Positions 16,723 through 26,857 of a DNA stretch of 64,000 bases are shown here, piece after piece. Origin of the DNA: Mucilaginibacter sp. cycad4 (lineage in GTDB: Bacteria; Bacteroidota; Bacteroidia; Sphingobacteriales; Sphingobacteriaceae); contig NZ_CP139559.1 of NCBI RefSeq assembly GCF_034263275.1, positions 744,001 to 808,000 of the forward strand, in the 5' to 3' direction. The position numbers were made by a program, and so were the translations under genes. Position 1 is the stretch's first letter. The number at the start of each line of letters is the position of its first letter. The notes beneath the pieces are model-generated. The model was given only the letters and a program-made list of their open reading frames with translations, was not told the DNA's origin and made no database searches.

Positions 16723-17916
16723 ATGAACACGCATCTGCTTTCCAATGCGCGTATTGTTACGCCGACTGAGGATTTTACAGGCTCGGTTATGATTGAAAAT
16801 GGTATTATATCCGAAATAATAAAGGATAAATACTATCCCGAAGGTATTGATCTGAAAGGGCGGTGGCTTATTCCCGGCTGTATTGATATCCATACCGATT
16901 ACCTGGAAAAAGAGCTTTATCCGCGTTCGGGCGCAGGGTTTCCTCTGCCTTTTGCACTTCACTTTATGGATACACGTGCAGCGGCCTGTGGTATTACCAC
17001 GGTGTTCAGCGCGGTAAGTTTTTCAGATAATGAAGAAAAAAACAGGAGCCTGGGTGAGGCTATGGAACTTTCGCGTCAGATTGATGTTGCCCGCCATTCG
17101 CTGCTGGTGCGCCATTTTCTGCATGCCCGTATCGATCCAAATTCTGAGGGATTACCTGATTACCTGGAGCCTATGCGCCAGCTGGAAAGTTTGTACATGG
17201 TGGTTTATAATGATCATATCCCCGGCCAAAGGCAATACACGCTGCAACAGCAGATCGAGCTGCGTACCAAAGCTTTTGGAATAACCCCCGATGAAGCTAT
17301 GGCCCGCCTGCAAAAGCAAATGGATAAAACAAGCAAGATCAATAACCGTGCACAGATATATGAAACGTTTAAGGATAAATATATCCTTGGCAGCCATGAC
17401 GATACTACTATCGAACACGTAGAGGAAGGAAAATATTACGGAGCTACTTTATCTGAAATGCCTACCACATTAGCCGCAGCCCGTAAGGCCAAAGAGCTTG
17501 GCCTATGGATCTGTCTTGGTGCTCCGAACTACTACCGGGGAGGCTCGCATTGCGGCAACCTTTCAAGTATTGATGCCATGGCCGAGGACCTGTGCGATAT
17601 CCTGTGCAGCGATTATCACTTTCCAACCATGCTGGGCAGCGTGGTTAAAATGATGGGTAATGGAATCAATCCGAGTAAAGCGGTTAACATGGTATCATTA
17701 AACCCCGCAAGGTTATTAAACTTTGACGCCGAAACCGGCAGCATTGAAGTCGGTAAAAAAGCAGACCTGGTTGCATTTAGCAGTGAAAAATCATTCGCTT
17801 CGGTATCGCATGTTTTTGTTGACGGGATAACCAAATACCGGGCCGACTACAGCGTAGCCATACAGCCATTGGCCGTCGAACAAACAGAACTAAATAGGCT
17901 GAACACCAGCGTATAA
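16723..17916 (+). CDS. phnM: PhnM2, second PhnM amidohydrolase
   Basis: 397 residues. HTD metal motif at about 57-59, YPRSGAGFP, DHIPGQRQY, GSHDDTT and CSDYHFP are the PhnM hallmarks, and in these respects it is nearer to classical PhnM proteins than PhnM1. Catalyses loss of pyrophosphate from ribose-1-phosphonate-5-triphosphate. Encoded apart from the main operon and followed by a calcineurin-like phosphoesterase. The reason for keeping two PhnM proteins is not visible; different phosphonate side chains or separate regulation are options. Confidence 0.9.
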   Translation: MNTHLLSNARIVTPTEDFTGSVMIENGIISEIIKDKYYPEGIDLKGRWLIPGCIDIHTDYLEKELYPRSGAGFPLPFALHFMDTRAAACGITTVFSAVSFSDNEEKNRSLGEAMELSRQIDVARHSLLVRHFLHARIDPNSEGLPDYLEPMRQLESLYMVVYNDHIPGQRQYTLQQQIELRTKAFGITPDEAMARLQKQMDKTSKINNRAQIYETFKDKYILGSHDDTTIEHVEEGKYYGATLSEMPTTLAAARKAKELGLWICLGAPNYYRGGSHCGNLSSIDAMAEDLCDILCSDYHFPTMLGSVVKMMGNGINPSKAVNMVSLNPARLLNFDAETGSIEVGKKADLVAFSSEKSFASVSHVFVDGITKYRADYSVAIQPLAVEQTELNRLNTSV

Positions 17917-17976
17917 AATAATGACAGCAAGGGGTGAACAGCATTAAGTTTTCAGCCTTCTGCTTTAAGCTCAAAC

Positions 17977-18732
17977 ATGAAAATAGGTATTTTAGGCGAT
18001 ATCCACGAAGATATTGTAGCCTTACGCAAGGCCTTTGATGTATTGGAAAAAGCCGGCTGTACCGAGGTGATCTGCCTTGGAGATATTGCGGGGTATAAGG
18101 TCAATACCTACTATTACCTTGATACCCGCAGCGCGCACGAATGTATTGCCATGATCAGGGCCAATTGCAGCACAGTAGTTATTGGCAACAACGATCTGTA
18201 CCAGGTAAAAAAACTGCCCAAATATGACGGCGGTTTAGGCTTCCCGGAAAATTGGTACGAGCTTGATTTTTTCGAACGTAAAAAATGGAGCGATGGCCGT
18301 GTGCTTTTATTTGAGGAGGTGCAACTTAATGCCCTGATGACCGCGCAGGATAAAGCCTGGCTGGAATCCGTTCCCGAATTTGCTGTGCGCGATTTTAACG
18401 GGCATAAGGTATTCTTTTCACATTTTGCCTACCCCGATCTGCACGGCGTTAAAGCCAGCTTTCCGCAGGTAGCCGATGCCTATCATGAGCATCTGAGCTT
18501 TATTGAGGAAAATGGTTGCCGCACCGGCTTTAGCGGTCACATGCACTTTGAAGGCGTAAGCATTTGCAATGAAGGTCATATCGAACGTAATCCTTTTGGC
18601 AAATACAAATTATCCCATCAGTTACAATGGCTTTATGGACCCTGCGTTGCGCGTTGCCTGTTCAACAACGGGGTCATGGTGTTTGATCCTGAACAGTTTA
18701 CTATTGAGGCTGTTCCGCTGCTTTTTGTTTAA
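17977..18732 (+). CDS. Calcineurin-like metallophosphoesterase beside phnM2
   Basis: 251 residues with the binuclear metal motifs GDIHED (8-10), GDIAGY, GNND, SHFAYP and GHMH in the normal order of the calcineurin-like fold. Such enzymes hydrolyse phosphomonoesters or diesters, including cyclic ones. It follows phnM2 by 60 bases on the same strand in a locus lacking phnN and phnP, so a role in handling the ribosyl (cyclic) phosphate product of C-P lyase is plausible. No signal peptide: cytosolic. The substrate is inferred only. Confidence 0.8.
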   Translation: MKIGILGDIHEDIVALRKAFDVLEKAGCTEVICLGDIAGYKVNTYYYLDTRSAHECIAMIRANCSTVVIGNNDLYQVKKLPKYDGGLGFPENWYELDFFERKKWSDGRVLLFEEVQLNALMTAQDKAWLESVPEFAVRDFNGHKVFFSHFAYPDLHGVKASFPQVADAYHEHLSFIEENGCRTGFSGHMHFEGVSICNEGHIERNPFGKYKLSHQLQWLYGPCVARCLFNNGVMVFDPEQFTIEAVPLLFV

Positions 18733-18752
18733 TTATTGTTTATTATATTAAC

Positions 18753-20426
18753 ATGAAATATACCTGCCTTTTGGCATTTTTATTAATACTATCTGTATCC
18801 GCTTTTGCTCAAAAAGCCGACCTCGTTTTAACCAATGGTAATATCATCACCCTGAAACAAAAGGGCGACCGTGCGCAGGCTATAGCAATAGCTGGTGAAA
18901 AGATCATTGCCGAAGGTTCGGCTCAAATCATTAGCAAATACATTGGCAAGGGAACAAAAGTTATCGACCTGAAAGGGAAAACGGTGCTGCCGGGCTTTAA
19001 TGATGTGCACCAGCATCCGGCGCCGCTTTATACATTTGATAAGCCTTATTCAACGCTTAAACTGGACACCGTGACCTCCATGAAAAACCTGATTACCTTA
19101 CTCAAGCGTAAAGCAGCTATTATCCCTAAAGGTATGCTGATCAGGGGCGTGGGATATAATGAAACTAAACTGGGCGGGCAGCCCATCCGTGATAGTTTGG
19201 ATAAGGCTTCTACCGATCATCTCATCATTATTTCGCATGTAAGCGGGCACCTTTCGGCGGCAAACTCGTTACTGATGGAGATGAATGGTATCGACGAAAA
19301 TACAGATGATCCGGCAGGTGGTGCATTTGAGCGTTACCCCAACAGCAAGCGCCCTGATGGGATCTGTAAGGAGGTGGCTGCTTCTTATCTGCGCAAATCA
19401 AAACAAATAAAATATCCATCTCAGCCAACCGCCGACGAGGAAATTGAAGGTTATCGTAAGTATTTCAACAACGTGCTGGCCAGCGGGGTAACCAGTATAG
19501 GCGATGCCTGGACAACACCTGAAAGAGTAAAGGTATATCGTAAACTGGTTGCCGAAGGCTTCCCGATGCGTTTTAACCTGCTGATGGGGACCCCATACGC
19601 AGCCGACCTCATCAGCGGTAAAATACAACGAAGTAATACCGGGCATTTACGCATTGAAGGGGTAAAGGTTGTACACGGTAGCTCCTTAAGCGGTAAAACC
19701 TGCTGGCTTTATGAGCCGTATGATATGATCAACCCGGTTACAGGTAAAAAGGATTATTATGGCATTCCGGCAGCCCGCAGCCAGGCATCGCTTGACAGCC
19801 TGTTCCTGGCTATCCATAAGGCCGGGCTGCAGATAGCCTGCCACTCCAACGGCGACCGCGAGATAGATATGGTGATCTCGGCCATTGAAAAAGCACAAAA
19901 AGCATATCCGCGTGGTGAGGCCCGTCACCGGATTGAGCATTGCAGCATTACCAGCCAGGGGATCCTGGATAAGATAAAGACCGATGGAATTGTGCCTGTA
20001 TTCCATTGCTATATGTATGAACTTGGCGAAAAAATGCAGGTGTATGGCGAAAAACGCATGGCCCTGCTGCACCCAACTAAAACAGCTATGGATATGGGCA
20101 TTGTTTACGCCCTGCACTCGGATGCGCCTATCTCCCCTTACCCGGCCATGATCAGGCTGGGCAGTGCCGTTAACCGTAAAACAAAGGATGGCGGGATAGT
20201 GATAGGTGCAAATCAATGTATTGATGCCGAGGATGCCATCAAAGCCTATACCTACGGTGGCGCTTATACCACTTTTGAAGAAGGCAAAAAAGGGAGGCTG
20301 ATAGCCGGTCAGCTGGCCGATTTGATAGTGCTTAACCAGGACCCTACCACTATTAATCCCAATAAAATTTACGATATAAAAGTTACAATGACGGTGGCAG
20401 GAGGTAAAGTGGTTTTCGGTAAATAG
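18753..20426 (+). CDS. Secreted amidohydrolase (YtcJ-like)
   Basis: 557 residues. Signal peptide (LLAFLLILSVSAFAQ), then an amidohydrolase-fold enzyme: GNIITL beta-sandwich start, FNDVHQHP with the HxH metal ligands, later histidines in ACHSNGDR and RIEHCS, and the metal Asp in HSDAPISP. YtcJ-type enzymes hydrolyse amides; the natural substrate is not predictable. Exported to the periplasm. It begins 20 bases after the metallophosphoesterase gene, so may share its transcript. Confidence 0.85.
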   Translation: MKYTCLLAFLLILSVSAFAQKADLVLTNGNIITLKQKGDRAQAIAIAGEKIIAEGSAQIISKYIGKGTKVIDLKGKTVLPGFNDVHQHPAPLYTFDKPYSTLKLDTVTSMKNLITLLKRKAAIIPKGMLIRGVGYNETKLGGQPIRDSLDKASTDHLIIISHVSGHLSAANSLLMEMNGIDENTDDPAGGAFERYPNSKRPDGICKEVAASYLRKSKQIKYPSQPTADEEIEGYRKYFNNVLASGVTSIGDAWTTPERVKVYRKLVAEGFPMRFNLLMGTPYAADLISGKIQRSNTGHLRIEGVKVVHGSSLSGKTCWLYEPYDMINPVTGKKDYYGIPAARSQASLDSLFLAIHKAGLQIACHSNGDREIDMVISAIEKAQKAYPRGEARHRIEHCSITSQGILDKIKTDGIVPVFHCYMYELGEKMQVYGEKRMALLHPTKTAMDMGIVYALHSDAPISPYPAMIRLGSAVNRKTKDGGIVIGANQCIDAEDAIKAYTYGGAYTTFEEGKKGRLIAGQLADLIVLNQDPTTINPNKIYDIKVTMTVAGGKVVFGK

Positions 20427-20450
20427 TTTTAATTTTATCACACCCAATAA

Positions 20451-21122
<672 letters not shown>

Positions 21123-21303
21123 TTTAATACAACTTGGCAGGGCTGTTTTGGTAAACCGGGTGTTCTACAACACGTTTGCCCCCCTGTGCAGCTAATATAG
21201 TGTATATGTATGTTGCATTTTTTAAAACAAAGCAAGTGAAAGCGCATTCCCCTCTAACCTCTATGACACTAACCTCTAACCTCTAACCTTATTTTCATTT
21301 TTT

Positions 21304-21333
21304 TTTGAAAGTTTAAAAACTTGTTTATATTTG
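21304..21333 (+). promoter_or_regulatory. Promoter of the GbsR-type regulator gene
   Basis: -33 TTTG at 21304-21307 and a perfect -7 TATATTTG at 21326-21333, spaced 18 bases. The start codon follows after only three bases, so the transcript should begin at or next to the ATG (leaderless). Confidence 0.65.
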
Positions 21334-21336
21334 TGC

Positions 21337-21843
21337 ATGGAATTGGCAGAGGCAAAGTTAAAGTTCATTGAGGCCTGGGGTAAGCTGGGATCGGAGTGGG
21401 GGATTAACCGCACCATGGCCCAGGTACATGCTTTGCTAATGATTTCGCCGGAGGCTTTGACTACGGAAGAAGTGATGGCCGAGTTGAGCATATCACGCGG
21501 TAATGCCAACATGACCCTGCGCGACCTGATTGATTGGGGGTTGGTTGAAAAGCAGCATAAAACAGGTGAGCGCAAGGAGTTTTTTTATGCTGAAAAAGAT
21601 GTGTGGACTATTGCCCGCCGCGTTGCCGAAGAACGTAAAAAGCGCGAGCTTACACCGATCATTAAAATACTTGATCAGCTGGCCGGGGTAGATGGCGATG
21701 CAAAAGATCCGGCTTATAAAACATTTAAAACCACGGTTACTGATATAAATAAACTGGCTAACAACGTGAACAAGACACTTGATACCATGCTCAAGGCCGA
21801 AGAGAACTGGTTTTTTGGTTCGATATTGAAAGTGTTTAAATAA
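21337..21843 (+). CDS. GbsR/MarR-type transcriptional regulator
   Basis: 168 residues from the ATG; an upstream in-frame TTG lies inside the promoter -7 box and is rejected. Winged-helix domain (about 15-95) with helix-turn-helix EEVMAELSISRGNANMTLRDL and wing VEKQHKTGERKEFFYAE, the pattern of GbsR-like MarR relatives. The C-terminal helix region probably dimerises. It precedes a small membrane protein by 70 bases and may regulate it. Ligand unknown. Confidence 0.85.
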   Translation: MELAEAKLKFIEAWGKLGSEWGINRTMAQVHALLMISPEALTTEEVMAELSISRGNANMTLRDLIDWGLVEKQHKTGERKEFFYAEKDVWTIARRVAEERKKRELTPIIKILDQLAGVDGDAKDPAYKTFKTTVTDINKLANNVNKTLDTMLKAEENWFFGSILKVFK

Positions 21844-21913
21844 TTTTTTAAATAAAAATTTCAATTTTTACTGAAAATTCTAAATAATTAATAATAACTA
21901 AATCTTTAACATC

Positions 21914-22285
21914 ATGAACTACTTTATTTTAACCTATGTTATTTACCTGTTGGCAAGTATAGCATTAACCGTATGGGTTGCTAAGGTGCTGTTTAAAAAC
22001 GGGCGTATATTTTTAGTAGATATTTTTCACGGCAACCATGAATTGGCCGATTCTGTAAACAAGCTGCTGGTGGTAGGCTTTTACCTGGTAAACATAGGCT
22101 ATATGAGCCTGGCCCTTAAGGAGTATGGCAGTATAGCCAGTATGCAGGTAGTAGTTGAGGTATTGAGTTATAAAGTGGGCTGGATAATTTTAATATTGGG
22201 CGGTATGCATTTCCTAAACCTTGTCATTTTCTTTAAGCTGCGTAACCGCGCTAAACGGGAAAATGCATTTAATATAAATGCTTAG
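21914..22285 (+). CDS. Small three-helix membrane protein
   Basis: 123 residues with hydrophobic segments at about 5-27, 50-67 and 86-106, and a basic C-terminus (KLRNRAKREN), indicating an inner-membrane protein. No family function recognised. It follows the GbsR-type regulator in the same orientation and is closed by a hairpin terminator, so the two are probably one operon. Confidence 0.75.
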   Translation: MNYFILTYVIYLLASIALTVWVAKVLFKNGRIFLVDIFHGNHELADSVNKLLVVGFYLVNIGYMSLALKEYGSIASMQVVVEVLSYKVGWIILILGGMHFLNLVIFFKLRNRAKRENAFNINA

Positions 22286-22307
22286 TTTTTAGTTTTGTTT
22301 TGATTTG

Positions 22308-22343
22308 ACGGGGTAGGCGGGTATTCGTCTGCTCCGTTTTTTT
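22308..22343 (+). terminator. Rho-independent terminator
   Basis: ACGGGGTAGGCG pairs along 12 positions (with G-U pairs) with CGTCTGCTCCGT across a six-base loop, followed by a T-run. Closes the GbsR/membrane protein unit. Confidence 0.7.
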
Positions 22344-22360
22344 GGGGCATATACTGTATA

Positions 22361-22726
22361 TCAGGCGGCACTTCTTAATTGCCTGTTTATACTATTTAGC
22401 AAAACATCAATATCAAAAGGTTTGGCTATAAAATCATCGGGCGATCCGGTCTGGCTGAGCATACCCGGATTATGGCTGGCCGAAATTAATATAACAGGTA
22501 TGTTTTTAGTTTCCTGATGGTTTTTAAGGGCTTTGCAAAGTTCACGCCCATCTAAGTTGCCAAGCATAATGTCAAGCAAAATTAAATCGGGTTCATGTTG
22601 CTTTATCCGGTCAAACAAATTTCTGCCTTCAGTTAAGGTATCAACCTCATAGCCTGAATCTTCCAGTATATATTTTATGATCTCTAAAATATCTTTGTCG
22701 TCGTCCACCGCTAATATCCGTCGCAT
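22361..22726 (-). CDS. Single-domain response regulator (CheY-like) A
   Basis: 121 residues, receiver domain only: acidic triad VDDD (8-10), phosphoacceptor Asp52 in LLDIMLGNLDG, conserved Ser in ILISAS and Lys in IAKPF. No output domain, so it acts by protein contact with a kinase or target. No kinase adjacent. A second protein of the same type is encoded at 23808-24164. Confidence 0.88.
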   Translation of the reverse strand: MRRILAVDDDKDILEIIKYILEDSGYEVDTLTEGRNLFDRIKQHEPDLILLDIMLGNLDGRELCKALKNHQETKNIPVILISASHNPGMLSQTGSPDDFIAKPFDIDVLLNSINRQLRSAA

Positions 22727-23045
22727 AGGTAATCTGTTAAAAAATGTATCAGCAAAAAAAATTTCTCAATGCGATAAGGCCTTATTCAATATTAAAACAG
22801 GTTAAGCAATTTTTATACCAAGTATTATGCTTAACTATCTTAATCCCCAATTTGTATTTTGTGCGGGTTTTATAAAGAAATGCTCTGTAATTCTGTACTT
22901 ATAACGGTATACAACAGGTATATTATTGTATACAAATAAGGTCGGTGTTCCAAAATAACAGTAAAAGGAGTGTAAATGCAGGTTATCTGCATTTTTCTGA
23001 AGTTACAGGATATAAATACATCCCAAAAAATTGGTTGATTGAAAA
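22727..23045. other. AT-rich gap without recognised feature
   Basis: 319 bases, AT-rich, between the CheY-like gene and the first small zinc-ribbon gene. No reading frame, strong hairpin or repeat was seen; presumably the promoter region of the CheY-like gene. Confidence 0.4.
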
Positions 23046-23219
23046 TTATTTGATAAAAACGTGAGCCGACTTTTTACACTTCGCACAAAAGTATTTCCTG
23101 ACAGGTACAAAAAACAGGACATTTTTTAAAAACCAATTTCTTCGCATCTGGAAGTGATAAGGGTTTCCGCATTTTGAACAATAATATTTCTTTTTTGACT
23201 TGGCTTCGTTTTCTTCCAC
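23046..23219 (-). CDS. Small zinc-ribbon protein A
   Basis: 57 residues if translation begins at the GTG; no in-frame ATG exists and the frame stays open upstream. Two CxxC knuckles (CSKC near 14-17, CAKC near 45-48) flank the stretch FLKNVLFFVPVRKYF, the same design as the neighbouring protein at 23337-23522. Probably binds one zinc ion. Function unknown. The start is uncertain, and a pseudogene that lost its ATG is possible. Confidence 0.5.
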   Translation of the reverse strand: MEENEAKSKKKYYCSKCGNPYHFQMRRNWFLKNVLFFVPVRKYFCAKCKKSAHVFIK

Positions 23220-23336
23220 GGGTTTTAAAATAACGGGAAGCCAAAATACAATATCTATATTATTGGTGAAGAAGAAAATAAGGAAAAATACTTTTAAGTA
23301 GGTATTAATTTCTTTTTATGAAATTAATTAAATTAA

Positions 23337-23522
23337 TTATCGTAATACATAACGCTTGCGCTGACATTTATAGCACATATACCTTTTTAAGGGGAGAAAA
23401 AACAGGACTTTTTTCACAAAAAAGCCTCTGGGCACACGGTTATCCAGCTCCGATTTACACCTTGGGCATATCGGCGCCTTTTTTACTTCCGTTTTCTCGC
23501 GTTCGTTTATTGATAGTACCAT
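23337..23522 (-). CDS. Small zinc-ribbon protein B
   Basis: 61 residues starting at an ATG. CPRC (19-22) and CYKC (50-53) knuckles surround GFFVKKVLFFLPLKRYM, closely matching protein A encoded downstream on the same strand. The pair arose by duplication. Likely a zinc-ribbon-like fold with a short hydrophobic patch. The overlapping plus-strand frame is not credible. Confidence 0.6.
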   Translation of the reverse strand: MVLSINEREKTEVKKAPICPRCKSELDNRVPRGFFVKKVLFFLPLKRYMCYKCQRKRYVLR

Positions 23523-23807
23523 AATACAATCAGGGGCTTATTGTATTTAATTAATTGTTTTGCTTTTAACCTATAAACAAAGTTAAAATAATTACCAATA
23601 TTTTAACTATGCTATTTAAATATTGATAATTAATCAATTTATACGTTAAAAATATGCTGTATTTGTAACGCTGAATGCTTTAAGGCGCTTTCTTTGCTTT
23701 TTTTATAATTATTGCCCCGGTTTAGCAAAAGAAAGAGATGAAATAAAGGTTAAATAAACAATGCAAGGAGAGAAGAAAATTGACCGTTGAGGGTGGGAGT
23801 GCGTTTT

Positions 23808-24164
23808 TTAAAGCAGGTTATTAACCTTTTCAACAAGTTCGGTCAAATCAAATGGTTTATTGATTATTGCGTCGCACCCGTAGCTGATAAGCTCATTTTC
23901 ATTGTTCACATAGGCCGAGAATATAATAACGGGAGTATTGCCAAATTTAGGGTGTACTTTTATGTTTCGGCAAATTTCGCCGCCATTGGTACCCGCCACC
24001 CGGTAATCAAGTATAACAAGATCAGGTTCAAAGCTCTCAATCAGCGGAAGCACGTCGGTGCTTATTGATGTGCTTTTAACTTCAAATTGTTCATAAGTGA
24101 GGGTTTCATGAACAATATCAAGTATGTCTTGATTGTCATCCAATACTAAAATACGCTTTACCAT
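23808..24164 (-). CDS. Single-domain response regulator (CheY-like) B
   Basis: 118 residues, receiver only: LDDNQD at 8-13, phosphoacceptor Asp53 in VILDYRV, Ser in IIFSAY and Lys in INKPFD. It resembles regulator A in design but differs in sequence. Output must be through a partner protein. The approximately 365 bases upstream are AT-rich and contain the promoter region. Confidence 0.88.
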   Translation of the reverse strand: MVKRILVLDDNQDILDIVHETLTYEQFEVKSTSISTDVLPLIESFEPDLVILDYRVAGTNGGEICRNIKVHPKFGNTPVIIFSAYVNNENELISYGCDAIINKPFDLTELVEKVNNLL

Positions 24165-24530
24165 AATAAAAGTTAAAGAAATAAATGCCGAAAAGGTATT
24201 AAAGTATGCGTTAAAGTTACAGTATCCTGTAAAATAGTGGTTTGGGTTTAATCTTAATCGGATAAAACTTTAATGCAAAATTAAAACTATTTTTTATAAA
24301 ATTAATGAAACAATGCTATAAATAGCAACACGTTGTATATTAGTTACACAAATCGCTTGCTTTTAAATAGATAATGACAAAAGTAAGGGTTTATTGACAC
24401 CTGGGGTGGGGTTAATAAAGCTTTTATCATTAAAAACACTAAACTCAAATTTTGTTATTACTTTAGTTGGCAGCAGCGGGTGTACAATACGCTGGTTACA
24501 CACCGCTGGCCACACATAACCTATAACTTA
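24165..24530. other. AT-rich divergent gap upstream of the GntP gene
   Basis: 366 bases between divergent genes. No repeat or RNA was recognised. A TACTTTAG sequence preceded by TTTTG is a weak candidate promoter for the permease gene. Confidence 0.4.
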
Positions 24531-25847
24531 ATGGTACTGTTAACTATCTTTTTTTGTATTGTTTTACTGGTTTTGTTGGTGAGCCTGGTAAAAATAAATC
24601 CCTTTATTGCGTTCCTCATTGTTTCGATAATAGCAGGCCTGTTGCTGGGCATACCCATTAATAAAGTAACCGCCTCCGTGCAAAAAGGCATGGGTGATAT
24701 TTTAGGCCAGCTGCTTATCATTATTTGCCTCGGAGCTATGCTGGGTAAGCTTGTTGCTGTGAGCGGGGCAGCGCAAAAAATAGCTGGTGTGCTTGTTGCT
24801 GCTGTAGGCGAAAAATATATTCAATGGGCCCTGGTAGCCGCCGGGTTTATTATAGGTATTCCGCTGTTTTATGGTATTGGTTTCGTGTTGATGGTACCGC
24901 TTATATTTTCGGTAGTTTACAAATATAAACTGCCTGCTGTTTATATAGGTTTGCCTATGCTGGCTTCGCTGTCGGTAACACATGGTTTTTTGCCGCCGCA
25001 CCCATCGCCATCAGCATTAGTGGCCTTATTTCATGCTAATATGGCAACTACCTTTATTTACGGGCTTATGATAGCTATTCCGGCTATTATACTTGCAGGA
25101 CCGGTGTTTGCACAATTTCTTAAAAAGATCCCGTCGGAGCCGCTGGCTACTTTCCGGGCCGAAGAATTGCCTGCCGAAAAGCTGCCCGGTGCGTTCAATA
25201 GCTTTTTTACAGCTTTATTGCCGGTGTTGCTTTTAATGCTTACCGCGTTTTTTCCATATCTTAACATAAAGGATCCGGGCGTATCAAAGCTTATCACATT
25301 TCTTGGCGATCCGTCAATTGTTATGCTGATAGCGCTTATGGTTGCCACCTATACTTTAGGTATTAAACAAGGTAAAAGCATGGGCCAGCTTGCGGGCAAC
25401 TTTACCGATGCTGTGAAGGATGTGGCGTTGATATTATTGATCATAGCAGGATCGGGAGCGTTTAAGGAAGTTTTAACGGCCAGCGGTGTAAGCAGCCAGA
25501 TAGCATCGCAACTGCAATCTTTCAATTTGCCGCCGCTGTTATTAGGCTGGGTGATAGCCGCTATTATTCGCGTTAGTTTGGGCTCGGCAACAGTTGCCGG
25601 CCTAACAGCCGCAGGCATTGTCGCGCCGCTGGTTTTGCAAAACCATGTCAATCCCAATTTAATGGTATTATCTATTGGAGCTGGCAGCCTGGCGTTTTCG
25701 CATGTAAACGATTCGGGTTTTTGGCTGTATAAAGAGTATTTTAATTTAAGTATTAAGGATACTATAAAATCATGGTCACTAATGGAAACGCTTGTTTCTG
25801 TTATAGGGCTTGTGGGAGTAACTGTTATTAACCTGTTTATTAAATAA
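24531..25847 (+). CDS. GntP-family gluconate:H+ symporter
   Basis: 438 residues from the ATG, the family's usual length; a GTG 17 codons upstream would add a polar leader and is rejected. About 12 hydrophobic segments. GntP landmarks: INPFIAFLIVSIIAGLLLGIP, HGFLPPHPSPSALV and the C-terminal GSLAFSHVNDSGFW. Imports gluconate or a related sugar acid across the inner membrane. Four bases before the next gene, so co-transcribed with the hydrolase. Confidence 0.9.
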   Translation: MVLLTIFFCIVLLVLLVSLVKINPFIAFLIVSIIAGLLLGIPINKVTASVQKGMGDILGQLLIIICLGAMLGKLVAVSGAAQKIAGVLVAAVGEKYIQWALVAAGFIIGIPLFYGIGFVLMVPLIFSVVYKYKLPAVYIGLPMLASLSVTHGFLPPHPSPSALVALFHANMATTFIYGLMIAIPAIILAGPVFAQFLKKIPSEPLATFRAEELPAEKLPGAFNSFFTALLPVLLLMLTAFFPYLNIKDPGVSKLITFLGDPSIVMLIALMVATYTLGIKQGKSMGQLAGNFTDAVKDVALILLIIAGSGAFKEVLTASGVSSQIASQLQSFNLPPLLLGWVIAAIIRVSLGSATVAGLTAAGIVAPLVLQNHVNPNLMVLSIGAGSLAFSHVNDSGFWLYKEYFNLSIKDTIKSWSLMETLVSVIGLVGVTVINLFIK

Positions 25848-25851
25848 AAAT

Positions 25852-26673
25852 ATGTTTGTTATCAAAAAACTATCGGCAAGTTTAGCGCTGTTAATTTTTA
25901 TGCTGATCACCGGCAATGGTGCATTAGCGCAGCCGGTTACTGCTCCCGGCAGCTATTATACTTCGTTTGATGGTGTTAAAATTCATTATGAAGTGAAAGG
26001 CGATGGCTTCCCGGTGATACTGGTACATGGTTTTTCGGGCACGGGCGAAGGCTGGAAAAAAGGACAGCTTTATAATGATCTGTTAACGGCTGGTTATAAA
26101 GTGATCATACTGGACCAGCGGGGCAACGGTTGGTCGGACAAGCCCCACGACGATGCCGGTTATGCTAATGACGCTGAAGCCAAAGACATCATGGGCCTGG
26201 CCACAAGCCTTGGCTTGAAACGATATGATATTGTTGGATACTCCCGTGGATCCATCATTACTTCGCGCGTGTTTGTACTGGATAAACGGGTTCAAAAGGC
26301 GGTAATGGGTGGCATGGGCGATGCTTATACCAATCCCGAATGGCCGCGAAGGATTCATGCTTATAAGGCTTTAATGGGCGATACCAGCTTTCATGATGTT
26401 GATGGGATGATCAAATACATCCACAGTAACCCTTTTGATGAACTTGCTTTGGCCTATCAGCAAAAGTGGCAGCCATCAACCAGCAAACAGGAATTAGGAA
26501 AGGTAAAAATCCCGGTGCTGCTCATTGACGGAACCGAAGATCACGATAACGGCGACGAGGTTGCTCTTCATAAGCTCATTCCCGGCTCAAAGCTTGTTCA
26601 CGTTCCGGGCGATCATAACAGCGCCAGCCGCACTCCCCAATTTTCAAAAGCTGTAATGGCTTTCCTGAAATAA
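25852..26673 (+). CDS. Exported alpha/beta hydrolase
   Basis: 273 residues with a signal peptide (cleavage near ALAQ). Alpha/beta-hydrolase fold: oxyanion HGFSGTG, nucleophile GYSRGS, acid in DGTEDH and catalytic His in PGDHNSAS. Acts in the periplasm or outer envelope on an unknown ester or lactone. Pairing with a GntP permease suggests hydrolysis of a sugar lactone or ester whose product is imported, which is inference only. Confidence 0.85.
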   Translation: MFVIKKLSASLALLIFMLITGNGALAQPVTAPGSYYTSFDGVKIHYEVKGDGFPVILVHGFSGTGEGWKKGQLYNDLLTAGYKVIILDQRGNGWSDKPHDDAGYANDAEAKDIMGLATSLGLKRYDIVGYSRGSIITSRVFVLDKRVQKAVMGGMGDAYTNPEWPRRIHAYKALMGDTSFHDVDGMIKYIHSNPFDELALAYQQKWQPSTSKQELGKVKIPVLLIDGTEDHDNGDEVALHKLIPGSKLVHVPGDHNSASRTPQFSKAVMAFLK

Positions 26674-26782
26674 CATTTTGTCAGTTAATGTTCAGTTATT
26701 GAATTTTTGAGCTGTTATTTTTGATAACGGTCTGCTATTTGTATGAGTGTTTTGTGGTAACACTTATTAAATACATACCATT

Positions 26783-26804
26783 ATGAAAAAGCTAATGATA
26801 TATA
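26783..26804 (+). pseudogene. Detached 5' end of the glycine-zipper gene
   Basis: Codons for MKKLMIY plus one base, directly left of the IS630 element. Removing the element and one TA copy joins this fragment in frame to the ATG TGC at 27921, giving MKKLMIYMCFLIGLML, a normal signal peptide start. So the insertion split the signal-peptide region of that gene. Confidence 0.75.
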
Positions 26805-26857
26805 TATAAAGTCTAATATATTTTTACAATTAAAGAAAAAAAATGTAACTTGCTTAC

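Noticed and set aside
23318..23524. Plus-strand 68-codon frame
   Set aside because: It is opposite the zinc-ribbon gene, whose CxxC pattern is shared with its paralogue.
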